From Saxidomus purpurata (taxonomy: Eukaryota; Mollusca; Bivalvia; Venerida; Veneridae), in assembly GCA_022818135.1 (NCBI GenBank), contig JAFMSR010000010.1, forward strand, positions 10,292,451 through 10,356,450: a DNA stretch of 64,000 nucleotides, given 5' to 3'. The notes under the pieces are model-generated. The model searched no databases and was not told where the DNA came from. It was given only the letters and a program-made list of their open reading frames with translations. Positions 59,820 through 64,000 of this stretch are shown here, piece after piece. Position numbers and translations under genes: made by a program. Within the stretch, counting starts at the first letter, position 1. Each line of letters starts with the position of its first letter.

Positions 59820-60273
59820 ACATTTTGTTTTAAAAATTAAGGCCTTTTATCGACTTAGAATCTTGGTTAAGTTTTTCCAGTCCACTGTTTGACTGAACTG
59901 TTTGAGATATTAATTTGAAAGTTGGAATACTTGTTTACCATCATGATTCCCAAACATGGGCAGGAGAAGGTAATTCTGTCAAGGATTTTATTTGAATTAT
60001 GGCCCTTTTTGACTTAGAAACTCAGTTAAAATTTTCATTCTTGTCCACTTGTTAACTTAACCATTTGAGATATTACTTTGAAAGTTGGAGTACTAGTGTA
60101 CCATCGTAAGACCTATCTGTAAGCAAAAGAAGATAACTCTGTGAAAATTTTTCTTCTTGATTTGTACTTAGAAATTCCTAGTTAAAGTCTTGTGTGCCCT
60201 TAACTGTCAAAGTTTTGTTTTATTGGCAAGCACTAAAAAAGTCGAGCACGCTGTCCTACTGACAGCTCTTGTT
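59820..60273 (+). repeat. 'tagctcgact' dispersed repeat family, copy 1
   Basis: Two internal units ('gttgactgaactgtttgag' style, 'gaaagttgga(a/g)tact', 'accatc') about 130 bp apart. It ends with 'gtcgagcacgctgtcctact' and 'gacagctcttgtt', the same end as at 63781-63812. The left end is not sharp. Confidence 0.6.
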
Positions 60274-60532
60274 TTCTAGTGCATTGCGCGAATGTTTTGT
60301 AGACGAAATAATTATGTCTTGTGAACCCACTTTGTTTGGAGGACAACTTCATTTCAGTAAATATTTTTTTTTTTTTTTTTCAATTTAGTTTACTTGATAT
60401 CCCTTCATTTTAGTTTCAGTTCTTATGCGTCATGTAAAATATGTTTATGCATCATTTACATAAAAAACGATTTGTCTAGTTTTTTTGGCGCTACATTTTA
60501 TTCCACATACTACTTGCATGTATATAGCCAAC

Positions 60533-60566
60533 ATGGCTGGCGATGATGAAAACAATGCACACGCAG
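60533..60566 (+). other. Small exon-like ORF in the RPS26 intron
   Basis: ATG at 60533 gives MAGDDENNAHA, then a donor-like GCAG|GTACAA. In phase 1 it cannot join RPS26 exon 2 without an immediate stop, so it is not the RPS26 start. It may be the first exon of another gene or chance. Confidence 0.2.
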
Positions 60567-61281
60567 GTACAAATTATTAATTTTTCACGTGTTAAAGCAC
60601 TTTGGATACCTAAAAGATTCAGTTTATAGTTCATAACTGTAAGTTGATTCATTCAGAAGTGTAATTTAGCTGAACACTACTACTTTGTAATTGCTAAAGG
60701 ACTTTAGTTTTGACCGTTTTGACACAATGCTTGACATAAAATACAAACATAAAATACAGAAAAACAAAAATGTTAAATGATGAAAGTCTATTGTAAAACT
60801 GCAAGCTTTGTGGTCAAAAATATTTGGACTGTTGGTCTCCCAGTTAGGGACTGGACGAGAAGACACTTCCTTTTGGGAAATGCATATGAACATGTTACAG
60901 TGTATTTAGTGCAAACCTTAATAATTATTTCAAAGTGTAAATCCGTCAACTGATTGTTATAAAGTTGTCCAAAATCCACTTATCACGTCTTTATATCGCC
61001 TGATCGACCTTTAAAATACTTGACTCAGCTCTTGAAAATTTGTCCCAAGAAAAGTTGGGCTGAAGGGTGAATGACCATTCAGTTTCAAAGCTACTGAACT
61101 GGACACCCTTTCTCTAGGAATTCATCAGAAGCCCTCTGAAATTACTAAAAGCCAGCAGCTTCCGGGGGCCTCTGGTCCCCAGGATCCCAGGGGGGGTCCT
61201 TGTGGCCCACAGCTTCAGTTTCAGGATTTTCCATTTTTCAAACCATCACCCCTGTAATCAATGGCACTGTTTTCACATTGT

Positions 61282-62802
<1,521 letters not shown>

Positions 62803-63188
62803 TGAATGATTAAAACTATTGATAGAAAATGATCACTGGAATTATTTATTCATTTGTAAATGGTATTGTAAAGATTGTAAATGGTATTGTAAAGATGAGT
62901 TTCATGTAATGTCACGTTCGAAACAAAGATGCAAAATCCACGTTTTCTGCTACAGCATTTAATTTTTGTGACACACACCCATCTAGTTGAAACAAGCAAC
63001 CTATAGCTAAGTATTTTTTTACCTTGTCAATAGTTACACATTTATAAATGGACAGGCTGAGGCTTTAGTAATACTGTTTAGTGCCCAAAGAGACATCTAA
63101 ATGGTGCAAGCAGGATTCAAACTTTAGACTCTTTTGATCTAGGGGAGATACCACTTGGAAGTTAGATTGATGTGGAGGCAGATCTTGA

Positions 63189-63413
<225 letters not shown>

Positions 63414-63483
63414 TAAAAAAAGATGAAGCTATTATGATACAATGTATATAAAGACTTCACAATTTAGATCCAATAGTTTTTTT

Positions 63484-63812
63484 AGCTCGACTGTTCGAAG
63501 AATAAGGAGGCTATTGCACTCGCCCCAGCGTCAGCGTCTGTGTTGGTTAAAGTTTTTTAAAAAGTCAAATATCTTGAATACTATCAAAGGTATTGACTTG
63601 ATGTTTACCATCAACATCTACACCAGTTGGCTTACAGAATCCAGGGTAAGGCTTTGCAAGTAACATACATTTACAAAGGTCTTTGAACAAGTTTCATATC
63701 TTACCTTAATTCTTATAGACAGTTACACAATACACCTGTTCTTAGACAAAAAAACCTATTTTACCGACAGGCTTTCGAATAGTCGAGCGTGCTGTCATGA
63801 GACAGCTCTTGT
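63484..63812 (+). repeat. 'tagctcgact' dispersed repeat family, copy 2 (in RPS26 intron 3)
   Basis: Left end 'agctcgactgttcgaagaat', then 'tattgcactcgccccagc'. Right end 'ttcgaatagtcgagcgtg', then 'ctgtcatgagacagctcttg'. The ends share the inverted core GCTCGACT(G/A)TTCGAA. Non-coding. Confidence 0.75.
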
Positions 63813-64000
63813 TACACTGTAGATTCCTTATGAATAAAATTTAAGGCAGACCTATAAAGGCAGTGACAGTTGGGTGGAGTTGATTCACCACCTTCAAGTA
63901 ATACATATTTGTTATTGAAATTATTTACTCAGACAAATTGCTGTCATAATTTGGTATCTGCAGTGAAAAAGCTTTATTCATCATTTCTTTGTTTATATGT
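63813..64000. other. Right edge, no feature recognised
   Basis: No RPS26 terminal exon identified here. Confidence 0.4.

Noticed and set aside
60533..60566. Start exon of RPS26
   Set aside because: Phase 1 joining to exon 2 gives an early stop. The ATG at 58500 fits in phase and has a TOP-like leader.

Overview
This is animal nuclear DNA. It is AT-rich and intron-containing, and most of it is dead transposons. A bivalve mollusc is the best guess (inference). The grounds are L1/Tx1-, I- and CR1-like LINE remnants, tRNA-derived SINEs ending in AATC tails, a DIRS-order (Ngaro/PAT-type) retroelement, and dispersed repeats with 'gctcacct' and 'gagggccaagatggccc' ends, a type I associate with clam and oyster genomes. 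Only one host gene can be named: RPS26 (40S ribosomal protein eS26), on the + strand at the right edge. One further convincing host exon encodes a type II membrane protein of unknown family (minus strand, 1285-1977).

Layout. 0-9.3 kb: mostly featureless AT-rich DNA, with the type II membrane protein exon, a 42-bp minisatellite just past its splice donor, and two SINE heads. 9.3-17.2 kb: an almost full-length but broken L1/Tx1-type LINE (ORF1, ORF2, poly-A tail). 17.2-17.7 kb: a composite repeat carrying a tRNA-Ser-like SINE. 18.5-22.7 kb: a minus-strand LINE broken by an inverted-repeat element and by a plus-strand LINE fragment. 23.6-24.15 kb: a fold-back element. 24.15-29.25 kb: a 5'-truncated I-clade LINE with an RNase H domain. 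29.26-37.31 kb: a DIRS-order element bounded by split direct repeats (A1 ... B1-A2 ... B2). It holds an SGNH-hydrolase ORF, a Gag-like ORF, RT/RNase H remnants and a tyrosine recombinase, and the recombinase is interrupted by an 888-bp TA-flanked MITE. 37.3-47.1 kb: sparse, with a 133-bp palindrome, microsatellites, two dispersed repeats and a possible small first coding exon. 47.8-49.8 kb: a 42-bp minisatellite. 50.6-51.5 kb: a LINE tail carrying a 459-bp palindromic MITE with an exact 8-bp target duplication. 54.3-57.3 kb: another minus-strand LINE with a plus-strand LINE piece inside it. 58.47-64 kb: RPS26. Its first exon probably ends exactly at the start ATG, and its first intron is filled with repeats.

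There is no operon-like organisation. The mobile elements show sequential insertion, and in several cases both edges and the target-site duplication can be read. Three blocks of G/T-rich homopolymer (near 0.3, 16.3 and 29.8 kb) look like assembly artefacts rather than biology.
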